DNA from: Claveliimonas sp963592205
GTDB lineage: Bacteria; Bacillota; Clostridia; Lachnospirales; Lachnospiraceae
NCBI GenBank assembly: GCA_963592205.1
Contig: CAVAVU010000060.1
Location: 1 to 45,807, forward strand
Length of the DNA: 45,807 bases
Reading direction: 5' to 3'
Notes under the pieces: model-generated
Told to the model about the DNA's origin: nothing
The model's input: the letters and a program-made list of their open reading frames with translations, nothing else
Database searches by the model: none
Part shown: piece by piece, positions 16,217 to 24,201 of the stretch
Layout: every line of letters starts with the position of its first letter
Numbering within the stretch: position 1 is the first letter of the stretch
Made by a program: the position numbers and the translations under genes

Positions 16217-17374
16217 ATGAAAGTATATCTGGATAATTCAGGTACTACCAGAGCGTACGACGAAGTTGGTGATCTTGTACGCAAAGTGTTATGTGAAGAT
16301 TTCGGTAATCCATCGTCCATGCATTACCGTGGCGTGGAATCGGAACAATATATAAAAGAAGCAAAAGATACGCTGGCTAAGATCCTTAAGGTGCAGCAGA
16401 AGGAGATTTTCTTTACCTCCGGAGGAACAGAGAGTGATAACTGGGCACTGATCGGTGCAGCGAGAGCCAATAAGAGAGCAGGAAAGCATCTGATCGCATC
16501 GTCAATCGAGCATCCGGCAATCCTTAATACGCTGCGTTTTCTGGAAGAAGAGGAAGGATACCGTGTAACCTATCTTCCGGTGGATACTTACGGAAGAGTG
16601 AAGCTTGATGCATTGCAGGACGCATTGTGTCCGGAGACGATTCTGGTGTCCATCATGTATGTGAATAACGAAGTGGGATCTGTACAGCCGATCCAGGAAG
16701 CTGCGAGTATTGTAAAGGCTTATAATAAAGATATTCTGTTTCATGTGGATGCAGTACAGGGATTTGGTAAATACCGTATTTACCCGAAGAAGCTGAAGGT
16801 AGATATGCTGTCGGTCAGTGGACATAAGATCCATGGACCGAAGGGCGTCGGCTTCCTGTATATCGATGAACATGTGAAGATTCGCCCAATCATACATGGC
16901 GGCGGACAGCAGCGTAACATGCGTTCCGGTACGGATAATGTGCCGGGAATCGCAGGCATGGCGCTGGCGGCATCTATGTGCTATGATTATCTCGAGGAAA
17001 AAGTAGAGCATATGCGTCAGATGAAGGCACATTTTGTAGAAGAAGTGCTGAAGATGCCGGATACAGTTGTTCATGGACTCTACGATGACACCAGTGCACC
17101 GCATATTATCAGTGTGGGATTTGCAGGTGTAAGAAGTGAAGTGCTTCTGCATGCACTGGAAGATAAAGGCATCTGCGTATCCGCAGGTTCAGCCTGTGCA
17201 TCGAACCATCCTGCTATCAGCGGAGTGCTGAAAGGAATCGGAGCAAAGAAGGAATATCTGGATGCGACGATCCGCTTCAGTATGTCAGAGATGACAACGG
17301 AAGAAGAAATGGAATATACGCTTCAGGCACTGCAGGAGCTGGTGCCGATGCTTAGAAGATACACGAGACATTAA
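16217..17374 (+). CDS. Cysteine desulfurase (NifS/IscS family, ThiI partner)
   Basis: The product has 385 residues and is PLP-dependent: it takes sulfur from cysteine as a protein-bound persulfide. GGTESDNWALIGAA binds cofactor, the PLP lysine is in SGHKIHGPKG at about 203, and the active-site cysteine is in SAGSACAS at about 326. It lies 13 bases upstream of thiI, which marks it as the dedicated sulfur donor for tRNA 4-thiouridine (the NifZ role in Bacillus) rather than a general Fe-S desulfurase. No SUF or ISC genes are nearby. Confidence 0.94.
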   Translation: MKVYLDNSGTTRAYDEVGDLVRKVLCEDFGNPSSMHYRGVESEQYIKEAKDTLAKILKVQQKEIFFTSGGTESDNWALIGAARANKRAGKHLIASSIEHPAILNTLRFLEEEEGYRVTYLPVDTYGRVKLDALQDALCPETILVSIMYVNNEVGSVQPIQEAASIVKAYNKDILFHVDAVQGFGKYRIYPKKLKVDMLSVSGHKIHGPKGVGFLYIDEHVKIRPIIHGGGQQRNMRSGTDNVPGIAGMALAASMCYDYLEEKVEHMRQMKAHFVEEVLKMPDTVVHGLYDDTSAPHIISVGFAGVRSEVLLHALEDKGICVSAGSACASNHPAISGVLKGIGAKKEYLDATIRFSMSEMTTEEEMEYTLQALQELVPMLRRYTRH

Positions 17375-17387
17375 GAAAGGAAATACT

Positions 17388-18575
17388 ATGACATTTCAGA
17401 CATTTTTATTAAAATACGGAGAAATCGGAATTAAAGGTAAGAATCGCCATCTCTTTGAAGATGCACTGGTGCGTCAGGTGCGCTATGCACTCAAGGATCT
17501 GGACGGAGAATTTGAAGTACACAAGTCGCAGGCAAGAATCTATGTAGACTGCGAAGGTGCATATGACAGTGATGAAGTGATTGAGCGCTTACAGACGGTA
17601 TTCGGCCTCGTAGGTATCTGCCCGGTAGTCCGCAAGGCAGATCAGGGATTCGAACAGTTGAAAAAAGATGTGGTTGCATTTATGGATGAAATGTATCCGG
17701 ACAAGAATATCACATTTAAGGTAGAAGCAAGAAGAAGCAGAAAGAGCTATCCGTTGAATTCTATGGAGATCAATTGCAAGGTAGGAGAAGCAGTGCTGGA
17801 TGCATTTCCGGAGATCCGCGTGGATGTACACAAGCCGGATGTACTGCTTCGCATTGAAGTACGTAATGAGATCTATATTTATTCACAGATCATTCCGGGA
17901 CCTGGCGGAATGCCGGTAGGAACCAATGGAAAGGCAATGCTGTTGTTATCCGGCGGAATCGACAGTCCGGTAGCAGGCTACATGATCTCTAAGCGAGGCG
18001 TGGGACTGGAGGCGACCTACTTCCATGCACCGCCGTACACCAGCGAACGCGCAAAGCAGAAGGTTGTAGATCTGGCAGCGATCGTTGCAAGATATGCCGG
18101 ACCGATCAAGTTAAATGTGGTTAATTTTACGGATATCCAGTTATACATTTACGATCAGTGTCCGCATGACGAGCTGACCATTATCATGCGCCGTTATATG
18201 ATGAAGATTGCACAGCATTTTGCAGAAGAAAGCGGATGTCTGGGACTGATCACAGGTGAGAGTATCGGACAGGTGGCAAGTCAGACCATGCAGAGTCTTG
18301 CAGCTACGAATGAAGTATGCACACTTCCGGTATATCGTCCGCTGATCGGATTTGATAAGCAGGAGATCGTAGAAGTATCTGAGAAGATCGGAACTTATGA
18401 GACATCGATTCAGCCGTTCGAGGACTGCTGTACCATCTTTGTAGCGAAACATCCGGTAACCAAACCGAATATCAATATTATCAAGAAGTCAGAAGAGAAG
18501 CTTGCTGAGAAGATTGATGAGTTTGTTCAGACGGCAATTGATACCGTAGAAGTAATAGAAGTGCGTCGTTCATAG
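17388..18575 (+). CDS. thiI: tRNA 4-thiouridine sulfurtransferase ThiI
   Basis: The product has 395 residues. It adenylates and thiolates U8 of tRNA. An N-terminal ferredoxin-like/THUMP region (about 1-165) is followed by the PP-loop LLSGGIDSPVAGY at about 184-196 and the AANH-type ATPase domain. There is no C-terminal rhodanese extension, as in Bacillus and unlike E. coli (482 residues), so sulfur must come directly from the desulfurase encoded just upstream. The ribosome binding site is AAAGGAA. A 10-bp hairpin overlaps the stop codon. Confidence 0.95.
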   Translation: MTFQTFLLKYGEIGIKGKNRHLFEDALVRQVRYALKDLDGEFEVHKSQARIYVDCEGAYDSDEVIERLQTVFGLVGICPVVRKADQGFEQLKKDVVAFMDEMYPDKNITFKVEARRSRKSYPLNSMEINCKVGEAVLDAFPEIRVDVHKPDVLLRIEVRNEIYIYSQIIPGPGGMPVGTNGKAMLLLSGGIDSPVAGYMISKRGVGLEATYFHAPPYTSERAKQKVVDLAAIVARYAGPIKLNVVNFTDIQLYIYDQCPHDELTIIMRRYMMKIAQHFAEESGCLGLITGESIGQVASQTMQSLAATNEVCTLPVYRPLIGFDKQEIVEVSEKIGTYETSIQPFEDCCTIFVAKHPVTKPNINIIKKSEEKLAEKIDEFVQTAIDTVEVIEVRRS

Positions 18576-18587
18576 ACGGCGCACTTC
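18558..18587. terminator. Hairpin at the end of thiI
   Basis: GAAGTGCGTC (18558-18567) pairs with GGCGCACTTC (18578-18587) around the thiI stop. No T-run follows, so it may be only a weak terminator or a 3'-end stabilising structure. Confidence 0.45.
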
Positions 18588-18622
18588 GTGGATAAATGCA
18601 TATGAATAGCTGATAATGGATG

Positions 18623-18859
18623 CTAGACCAGATACTCCTTCAGAGCATCGAGGATCTTGTCCACGTTCTCATCCGTGTGGATATTCAGTGTGATTGGCTT
18701 GGTTAAGTCGAGACTGAAGATACCCATGATAGACTTGGCGTCAACGACGTATCTTCCGGACACCAGGTCAAATTCATTATCAAACTTGGTGACTTCATTG
18801 ACAAATGATTTCACCTTTGCAAGAGTATCTGTATCGAAAGAAATCTGTACAGTTTTCAT
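18623..18859 (-). CDS. HPr-like protein lacking the phosphorylatable histidine
   Basis: The product has 78 residues with the HPr fold pattern. The Ser46 region is well kept: DAKSIMGIFSL places the serine at S43. The His15 loop of true HPr (G-x-H-A-R-P) is replaced by TDTLAKVKSF, so it cannot carry phosphate for the PTS. This combination is what defines Crh in Bacillus, a CcpA co-regulator, so a purely regulatory role is plausible; that is inference. The ribosome binding site is AAAGGAGG. A sigma-A promoter 87-115 bases upstream gives a leader of about 80 bases. No PTS genes are adjacent. Confidence 0.85.
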   Translation of the reverse strand: MKTVQISFDTDTLAKVKSFVNEVTKFDNEFDLVSGRYVVDAKSIMGIFSLDLTKPITLNIHTDENVDKILDALKEYLV

Positions 18860-18915
18860 TCTTGTTACCTCCTTTTGTATGTACGGAACTGCCGAAATGA
18901 TGCGGTATATGGATG

Positions 18916-18944
18916 TTGTCCATCTGCATCCGGCATTCTATTAA
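18916..18944 (+). promoter_or_regulatory. Promoter of mtaB
   Basis: TTGTCC (18916-18921), 17 bases, TATTAA (18939-18944). It faces the minus-strand HPr-like promoter, and the two -10 boxes are one base apart. Confidence 0.5.
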
Positions 18945-18945
18945 C

Positions 18946-18974
18946 ATATTAAAAGGCGTCAGTAGAAAAGTCAA
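18946..18974 (-). promoter_or_regulatory. Promoter of the HPr-like gene
   Basis: On the minus strand TTGACT (18969-18974), 17 bases, TAATAT (18946-18951). Its -35 box overlaps the ribosome binding site of mtaB. Confidence 0.65.
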
Positions 18975-18987
18975 GGAGAAACTAATT

Positions 18988-20277
18988 ATGAGAAAAGCAG
19001 CACTTCATAACCTTGGATGCAAGGTGAATGCTTATGAGACCGAGGCGATGCAGGAGATGCTGGAGCAGAATGGTTATGAGATCGTACCTTTTGCAGAGGG
19101 TGCAGATGTGTATGTGATCAATACCTGTACGGTTACCAATATGGCTGACCGCAAATCCAGACAGATGCTCCACAGAGCCAGAAAAATGAATCCGAATGCG
19201 GTAGTTGTGGCTGCGGGCTGCTATGTGCAGGCGCAGGGCGCGAAAGCGGATGACTGCATCGACATTATCATCGGTAATAATAAAAAGAAAGATCTCATCG
19301 CAATCCTGGATGAGCATTTTGCTAAAATAGAAGAAAAAGAACCACAGGTAGAACTGATCGACATTGCACATACCCATGAATATGAGGAAATGCGTGTGTC
19401 CAGACAGGCAGAGCATACCAGAGCCAATGTAAAGGTACAGGACGGATGCAACCAGTTCTGCTCTTATTGCATTATCCCGTATGCAAGAGGACGGGTGCGC
19501 AGCCGTAAGATGGAGGACGTGCTTGCAGAGGTACAGACGCTTGCAGCCAATGGCTATCAGGAGATTGTGCTTACAGGAATTCATCTCAGCTCTTACGGAA
19601 TCGATACCGGAGAGAATCTGCTGGAACTGATCCGTGCCGTGCATCATGTGGATGGAATCCTCCGTATCCGCCTTGGATCACTGGAACCGCGTATTATCAC
19701 CAGAGAATTTGCAGAGGGCATTGCCGCACTTCCGAAGATGTGTCCGCATTTTCATTTGTCTCTGCAGAGCGGATGCAATGCAACTCTGAAGCGGATGAAC
19801 CGCAGATATACAGCGGAAGAATATTATGAAAAATGCGAACTGTTAAGAGAAGTATTTGACCATCCGGCTCTTACGACGGATGTGATCGTAGGATTCCCGG
19901 GTGAGACGGAAGAAGAGTTCCGGGAGTCCAAGGCATTTTTGGAGAAAGTGAACTTCTATGAGACGCACATTTTCAAATATTCCAGACGTCAGGGCACTAA
20001 AGCGGCCGAGATGAAGGATCAGGTGCCGGAGCCGGTGAAGACAGAGCGGAGCAATGAACTGATCGCACTTGGCAAGGCGAATAAAAAGGCATTTGAAGAC
20101 CGCCTGATCGGACAGACAGTGGAAGTCCTGATGGAAGAACAGATTCAGCGTGACGGTGAGACCTGGCAGATCGGGCATACGAGAGAGTATGTGAAAGTTG
20201 GACGAAAAACAGAAGAAAATCTTGCGAATCAGTTAATAAATGTAGAAATCGAAAATCGTTCGCAAATAATTGATTGA
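18988..20277 (+). CDS. mtaB: tRNA t6A37 methylthiotransferase MtaB
   Basis: The product has 429 residues from ATG 18988, chosen because AGGAG (18974-18978) precedes it; an upstream in-frame ATG at 18913 gives an unrelated N-terminus. MtaB converts t6A37 to ms2t6A37 using two [4Fe-4S] clusters. The N-terminal UPF0004 domain has three cysteines (NLGCKVN, NTCTVTN, AGCYVQ). The radical-SAM motif is C154, C158, C161 in CNQFCSYC, and a C-terminal TRAM-like region ends the protein. It is the second t6A37-modifying enzyme in the window after trmO. Confidence 0.95.
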   Translation: MRKAALHNLGCKVNAYETEAMQEMLEQNGYEIVPFAEGADVYVINTCTVTNMADRKSRQMLHRARKMNPNAVVVAAGCYVQAQGAKADDCIDIIIGNNKKKDLIAILDEHFAKIEEKEPQVELIDIAHTHEYEEMRVSRQAEHTRANVKVQDGCNQFCSYCIIPYARGRVRSRKMEDVLAEVQTLAANGYQEIVLTGIHLSSYGIDTGENLLELIRAVHHVDGILRIRLGSLEPRIITREFAEGIAALPKMCPHFHLSLQSGCNATLKRMNRRYTAEEYYEKCELLREVFDHPALTTDVIVGFPGETEEEFRESKAFLEKVNFYETHIFKYSRRQGTKAAEMKDQVPEPVKTERSNELIALGKANKKAFEDRLIGQTVEVLMEEQIQRDGETWQIGHTREYVKVGRKTEENLANQLINVEIENRSQIID

Positions 20278-20302
20278 ATTTTATAATGGATTCATGTAGA
20301 AT
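20274..20302 (+). promoter_or_regulatory. Promoter of the ireB operon
   Basis: TTGAAT (20274-20279), 17 bases, TAGAAT (20297-20302), beginning at the mtaB stop codon. Confidence 0.6.
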
Positions 20303-20334
20303 AAAGTTGAAGTATTTCGAGAGGACGTGAGTAT

Positions 20335-20601
20335 ATGAAAGATTTAACCAACACACAGTTTTTTCAGGTAGAAAGCGGTCCGCAGATTCAGGCAAAAGAT
20401 ATTCTTGAGATCGTGTATGAAGCACTGAGCGAGAAAGGCTATAATCCTGTGAATCAGATCGTAGGATACATTATGTCAGGAGATCCTACTTATATCACAA
20501 GTTACAATGGAGCCAGAAGCCTGATTATGAAGATGGAGCGGGACGAGTTAGTAGAAGAGATGCTGAAGACGTATATCAAGCATTTCGGATGGGAAGAATA
20601 A
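20335..20601 (+). CDS. ireB: IreB family regulatory phosphoprotein (DUF965)
   Basis: The product has 88 residues, full length. In Enterococcus IreB is phosphorylated on N-terminal threonines by the PASTA kinase IreK and influences cephalosporin tolerance. The matching N-terminus MKDLTNTQFFQ keeps threonines at positions 5 and 7. The compact helical core (ALSEKGYNPVNQIVGYIMSG) is strongly conserved. It heads the ireB-ruvX-DUF1292 trio seen throughout Firmicutes. The kinase gene is not here. Confidence 0.92.
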   Translation: MKDLTNTQFFQVESGPQIQAKDILEIVYEALSEKGYNPVNQIVGYIMSGDPTYITSYNGARSLIMKMERDELVEEMLKTYIKHFGWEE

Positions 20602-20604
20602 TAT

Positions 20605-21024
20605 ATGAGAATTATGGGGCTTGATTACGGATCGAAGACGGTTGGTGTCGCTATGAGCGATCCCCTTGGGATCACGGCACAGGCGGTTGAGACGATCTGG
20701 AGGAAGGATGAGAATAAGCTGCGCAAGACCTGTGCGCGGATCGAAGCACTGATCAGTGAGTATGAGGTGGAGCGGATTGTCCTCGGACTTCCGAAGCACA
20801 TGAATAACGATCTGGGCGAGAGAGCAGAGAAAGCTCTCGCGTTCGGAGAGATGGTAAAACGCCGTACAGGGCTGGAAGTCGTGATGTGGGACGAGCGTCT
20901 CACATCAGTAGAAGCAGAGCGTACTTTGATCGAGAATAATATAAGACGTGAGAACCGTAAGCAGTATATTGATAAGATTGCCGCGGTTTTTATTTTGCAG
21001 GGATACCTGGATTCGATAGGATAA
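20605..21024 (+). CDS. ruvX: Holliday-junction resolvase-like RuvX/YqgF
   Basis: The product has 139 residues with an RNase H-like fold. Seen are LDYGSKTVGVAMSDP at the N-terminus with the catalytic aspartate, IVLGLPKHMN, and DERLTSVEAE with further acidic residues. Members resolve Holliday junctions in vitro and process the 5' end of 16S pre-rRNA in E. coli, so the main role may be rRNA maturation. The ATG is 3 bases after the ireB stop, showing an operon. Confidence 0.93.
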   Translation: MRIMGLDYGSKTVGVAMSDPLGITAQAVETIWRKDENKLRKTCARIEALISEYEVERIVLGLPKHMNNDLGERAEKALAFGEMVKRRTGLEVVMWDERLTSVEAERTLIENNIRRENRKQYIDKIAAVFILQGYLDSIG

Positions 21025-21090
21025 GTCCGGGGAAAATAAGGTACAATGATTAGAAATAATCAAAAAGTTAGAATAGAGGTGACGTGTCGG

Positions 21091-21351
21091 ATGGAAAAGA
21101 TTACGATGTTATCAGAAGAGAACGGTGAAGAACTGGAATTTTATGTATTGGAACAGACAAAGGTTAATGGAGTGACTTATATTCTTGTGACCGATTCTGA
21201 ATATGGGGATGCGGAATGTACGATATTGAAGGATACATCCGATGCAGAGGATAAGGACTGCGTGTTTGAATTTGTAGAAGACGACGTGGAAATGAATGCG
21301 GTATTCAAGATATTTGAGGAGCTGTTGGAGGACGTAGACATCGAAAGGTAG
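21091..21351 (+). CDS. DUF1292 family protein (YrzB-like)
   Basis: The product has 86 residues from ATG 21091, which follows AGAGGTGA at 21075-21082. An in-frame ATG at 21046 would add 15 basic residues and cannot be excluded. It is a small, very acidic protein with the DUF1292 pattern: ENGEELEFYVLEQTKVNGVTYILVTDSE written across residues about 9-37. The role is unknown. Position between ruvX and downstream RNA genes matches the Bacillus yrzL-yrrK-yrzB order. Confidence 0.82.
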   Translation: MEKITMLSEENGEELEFYVLEQTKVNGVTYILVTDSEYGDAECTILKDTSDAEDKDCVFEFVEDDVEMNAVFKIFEELLEDVDIER

Positions 21352-21357
21352 CGTGCT

Positions 21358-21822
21358 ATGGCGATAAGTCAGGAAGAGTTTAAGAAACTACTGAAAGAAA
21401 AAGGGTTAAAAGTGACCAATCAGAGGTTACTTGTATTAGAGGTACTTGCGGATCATCGTGACACTCATATGACTGCAGAGGACATTTATGACCTGGTAAA
21501 GGAAGACTATCCGGAGATCGGTCTTGCGACCATTTACCGGACATTACAATTACTGCTGAATATGCAGTTAGTGGATCGTATTAATTTGGATGACGGATGT
21601 GTCAGATATGAGATTGGTGACCAGCTGAACGGGGAATTAAAGCATCACCACCATCATCTGATCTGTAAGACATGTGGGAAGGTCCTTCCGTTTCGACATG
21701 ACCTTTTGGACGATTTGGAGCGTCAGATCGAGGAAGAGACGGGATTCCATGTGTTGGATCATGAATTGAAATTTTACGGCCAGTGTAAAGAATGTCTGAA
21801 TAACGATCAGGATCAGATGTAA
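21358..21822 (+). CDS. Fur family metal-responsive repressor
   Basis: The product has 154 residues. The N-terminal winged helix (KGLKVTNQRLLVLEVLAD, ATIYRTLQLL) binds DNA. The C-terminal dimer domain has the HHHHHLICKTCG metal segment and two CxxC zinc pairs (C103/C106 and C143/C146), so the structural zinc site is complete. The sequence reads as a general Fur rather than clearly PerR or Zur, but this cannot be settled by eye. It begins 6 bases after the DUF1292 stop and ends 21 bases before rnjA. The metal and target genes are unknown. Confidence 0.9.
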   Translation: MAISQEEFKKLLKEKGLKVTNQRLLVLEVLADHRDTHMTAEDIYDLVKEDYPEIGLATIYRTLQLLLNMQLVDRINLDDGCVRYEIGDQLNGELKHHHHHLICKTCGKVLPFRHDLLDDLERQIEEETGFHVLDHELKFYGQCKECLNNDQDQM

Positions 21823-21843
21823 TAACACATGGAGGTGTAAAGT

Positions 21844-23511
21844 TTGAAGAAAGGGAAAAACGGAAAATTGCGAATCATTCCGCTCGGAGGTCTTGAGAAG
21901 ATCGGAATGAACATCACTGCCTTCGAATTCGGAGACAGTATTGTTGTTGTGGATTGCGGACTGGCATTCCCGGAGGACGATATGCTGGGAATCGATCTGG
22001 TAATCCCGGATATTACTTATCTGAAAGACAACATTAAGAAGGTGAAGGGCTTTGTGATCACCCATGGACACGAAGACCACATTGGAGCATTGTCATACGT
22101 ATTAAAGGAGATCAATCTGCCGATTTACGCGACAAAGCTTACCATGGGTATTATCGAGAAGAAGCTGGCTGAGCATAATCTGCTCCGTTCTACCCGCAGA
22201 AAGGTAGTAAAGCACGGACAGTCTATTATGTTAGGACAGTTCCGTATCGAATTTATTAAGACAAACCACAGTATTCAGGATGCATCAGCACTGGCGATCT
22301 ATTCGCCGGCAGGCGTTGTCATCCATACCGGAGACTTTAAGGTAGATTACACACCGGTATTCGGTGATGCGATTGATCTGCAGCGTTTTGCCGAGATCGG
22401 TAAGAAGGGCGTACTGGCTCTGATGTCAGACAGTACCAATGCAGAACGCAAGGGCTTTACACAGTCTGAGCGTACCGTAGGATATACGTTTGATCATTTG
22501 TTTGCGGAGTATAAGGATACCCGTATTATTATCGCAACGTTCGCATCGAATGTAGACCGTGTACAGCAGATCATTAACTCTGCTTACAAATACGGACGTA
22601 AGGTTGTAGTCGAAGGACGAAGCATGGTCAACATCATTGCTACTGCACAGGAACTGGGTTACCTCAAAGTTCCGGACAGAACGCTGATTGAGATTGACCA
22701 GCTTAAGAATTACCCGCCGGAGAAGACCGTGCTGATCACGACAGGAAGCCAGGGAGAGTCTATGGCTGCATTGTCACGTATGGCAGCGGATATTCACCGT
22801 AAGATTACCATTATGCCGAACGATACGGTTATCTTCAGTTCCAATCCGATTCCGGGTAACGAGAAATCAGTATCCCGTGTAATCAACGAATTGTCAGAAA
22901 AGGGCGCGAATGTCATTTTCCAGGATGCACACGTATCCGGACATGCCTGCCAGGAAGAGCTGAAGCTGATCTACTCTCTGGTAAAACCGAAATATGCAGT
23001 GCCGATCCATGGTGAATACCGTCACAGAAAGGCCAATGCCAAACTGGCAGAGTCGCTTGGTATTCCGAAGGAGAACATCTTTATGCTGCAGTCCGGTGAT
23101 GTGCTGGAAGTAAGCGAAGAAGAGGCTAAGGTTGTCGATAAGGTACACACAGGAGAAGTGCTGGTAGACGGACTTGGTGTCGGTGATGTCGGTAATATCG
23201 TACTGCGTGACCGTCAGCATCTGGCAGAAGACGGTATCCTGATCGTCGTAATGACACTGGAGAAGGGCACCAATCAGCTCCTTGCAGGACCGGATATCGT
23301 ATCCAGAGGTTTTGTATATGTAAGAGAATCAGAAGGTCTGATGGAAGATGCCAGACATGTACTGGAAGAAGCTGTTTCCAACTATCTCGGACGTCAGAAG
23401 AATGCAGACTGGAGCAAGATTAAGCTTGTAGTCCGCGATACGATGAATGAATTTATCTGGAAACGTACCAAGAGAAGACCAATGATCCTTCCGATCATTA
23501 TGGATGTATAG
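21844..23511 (+). CDS. rnjA: Ribonuclease J
   Basis: The product has 555 residues from a TTG start preceded by GGAGGTG. It is a metallo-beta-lactamase/beta-CASP nuclease with 5'-3' exo- and endoribonuclease activity, central to mRNA decay and rRNA maturation. The zinc motif HGHEDH is at residues 74-79. Further family features are SDSTNAER, FASNVDRVQQI, TGSQGE and the HVSGHA motif, followed by a C-terminal domain. It is probably co-transcribed with fur upstream and trmR 2 bases downstream. Only one RNase J gene is in the window. Confidence 0.96.
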   Translation: MKKGKNGKLRIIPLGGLEKIGMNITAFEFGDSIVVVDCGLAFPEDDMLGIDLVIPDITYLKDNIKKVKGFVITHGHEDHIGALSYVLKEINLPIYATKLTMGIIEKKLAEHNLLRSTRRKVVKHGQSIMLGQFRIEFIKTNHSIQDASALAIYSPAGVVIHTGDFKVDYTPVFGDAIDLQRFAEIGKKGVLALMSDSTNAERKGFTQSERTVGYTFDHLFAEYKDTRIIIATFASNVDRVQQIINSAYKYGRKVVVEGRSMVNIIATAQELGYLKVPDRTLIEIDQLKNYPPEKTVLITTGSQGESMAALSRMAADIHRKITIMPNDTVIFSSNPIPGNEKSVSRVINELSEKGANVIFQDAHVSGHACQEELKLIYSLVKPKYAVPIHGEYRHRKANAKLAESLGIPKENIFMLQSGDVLEVSEEEAKVVDKVHTGEVLVDGLGVGDVGNIVLRDRQHLAEDGILIVVMTLEKGTNQLLAGPDIVSRGFVYVRESEGLMEDARHVLEEAVSNYLGRQKNADWSKIKLVVRDTMNEFIWKRTKRRPMILPIIMDV

Positions 23512-23513
23512 CA

Positions 23514-24170
23514 ATGATAGTAGATGAAAGAATGGTAACTTATATCCATTCGCTGGAGACACCGGAGAATCCTCTGCTGGAGGAGATTGAGAAAGAGGCG
23601 CTGGATACCTATGTGCCGATCATCCGAAAAGAGACCAAGAGTTTTTTGAAGACTCTGATCACTATGAACCAGCCGATGAACATACTGGAAGTCGGTACGG
23701 CAGTTGGTTTCTCAGCACTTGTGATGAGTGAGTATGCTCCGGCAGGATGTAAGATTACTACAATTGAGAATTATGATAAACGAATCCCGATTGCCCGTGA
23801 GAATTTCAAGCGGGCAGGGAAAGAATCGGACATTACCCTGTTAGAGGGGGATGCGCTGGAAGTTATGAAGGGGCTTGCGGGCCCCTATGACTTTGTATTT
23901 ATGGATGCGGCAAAGGGACAGTATATCCATTATCTCCCAGAAGTCACAAGACTACTCTCGGAGGGCGGTGTGCTGGTCTCTGATAATGTGCTCCAGGACG
24001 GAGATGTGATCGAGTCCAGATATGCGGTCGAACGCAGAAACCGGACGATCCACAGCCGTATGCGGGAGTATTTATTTGAACTGAAACACAGTGATGTATA
24101 CGAGACATCCATCCTTCCGCTGGGAGACGGGATCGCACTCAGTGTGAAGCGCAGAACGTCTGATAAGTAA
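23514..24170 (+). CDS. trmR: tRNA 5-hydroxyuridine methyltransferase TrmR (O-methyltransferase family)
   Basis: The product has 218 residues and is a class I SAM methyltransferase of the YrrM group. In Bacillus TrmR methylates ho5U34 to mo5U34 in tRNAs that read split or family boxes. The SAM loop ILEVGTAVGFSAL, ENYDKR, FMDAAKGQY and SDNVLQDG match the O-methyltransferase 3 family. The TrmR assignment rests mainly on the adjacent TrhP-type U32 gene, which makes the ho5U substrate. It begins 2 bases after rnjA with no clear ribosome binding site, so translational coupling is likely. Confidence 0.85.
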   Translation: MIVDERMVTYIHSLETPENPLLEEIEKEALDTYVPIIRKETKSFLKTLITMNQPMNILEVGTAVGFSALVMSEYAPAGCKITTIENYDKRIPIARENFKRAGKESDITLLEGDALEVMKGLAGPYDFVFMDAAKGQYIHYLPEVTRLLSEGGVLVSDNVLQDGDVIESRYAVERRNRTIHSRMREYLFELKHSDVYETSILPLGDGIALSVKRRTSDK

Positions 24171-24201
24171 AAGATACAGATAGTACAGTGAGGAAAGAAG
24201 A

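Noticed and set aside
18913..18987. A longer N-terminus for MtaB
   Set aside because: It would begin inside the promoter region, without a ribosome binding site, and is not family-like; AGGAG precedes ATG 18988.
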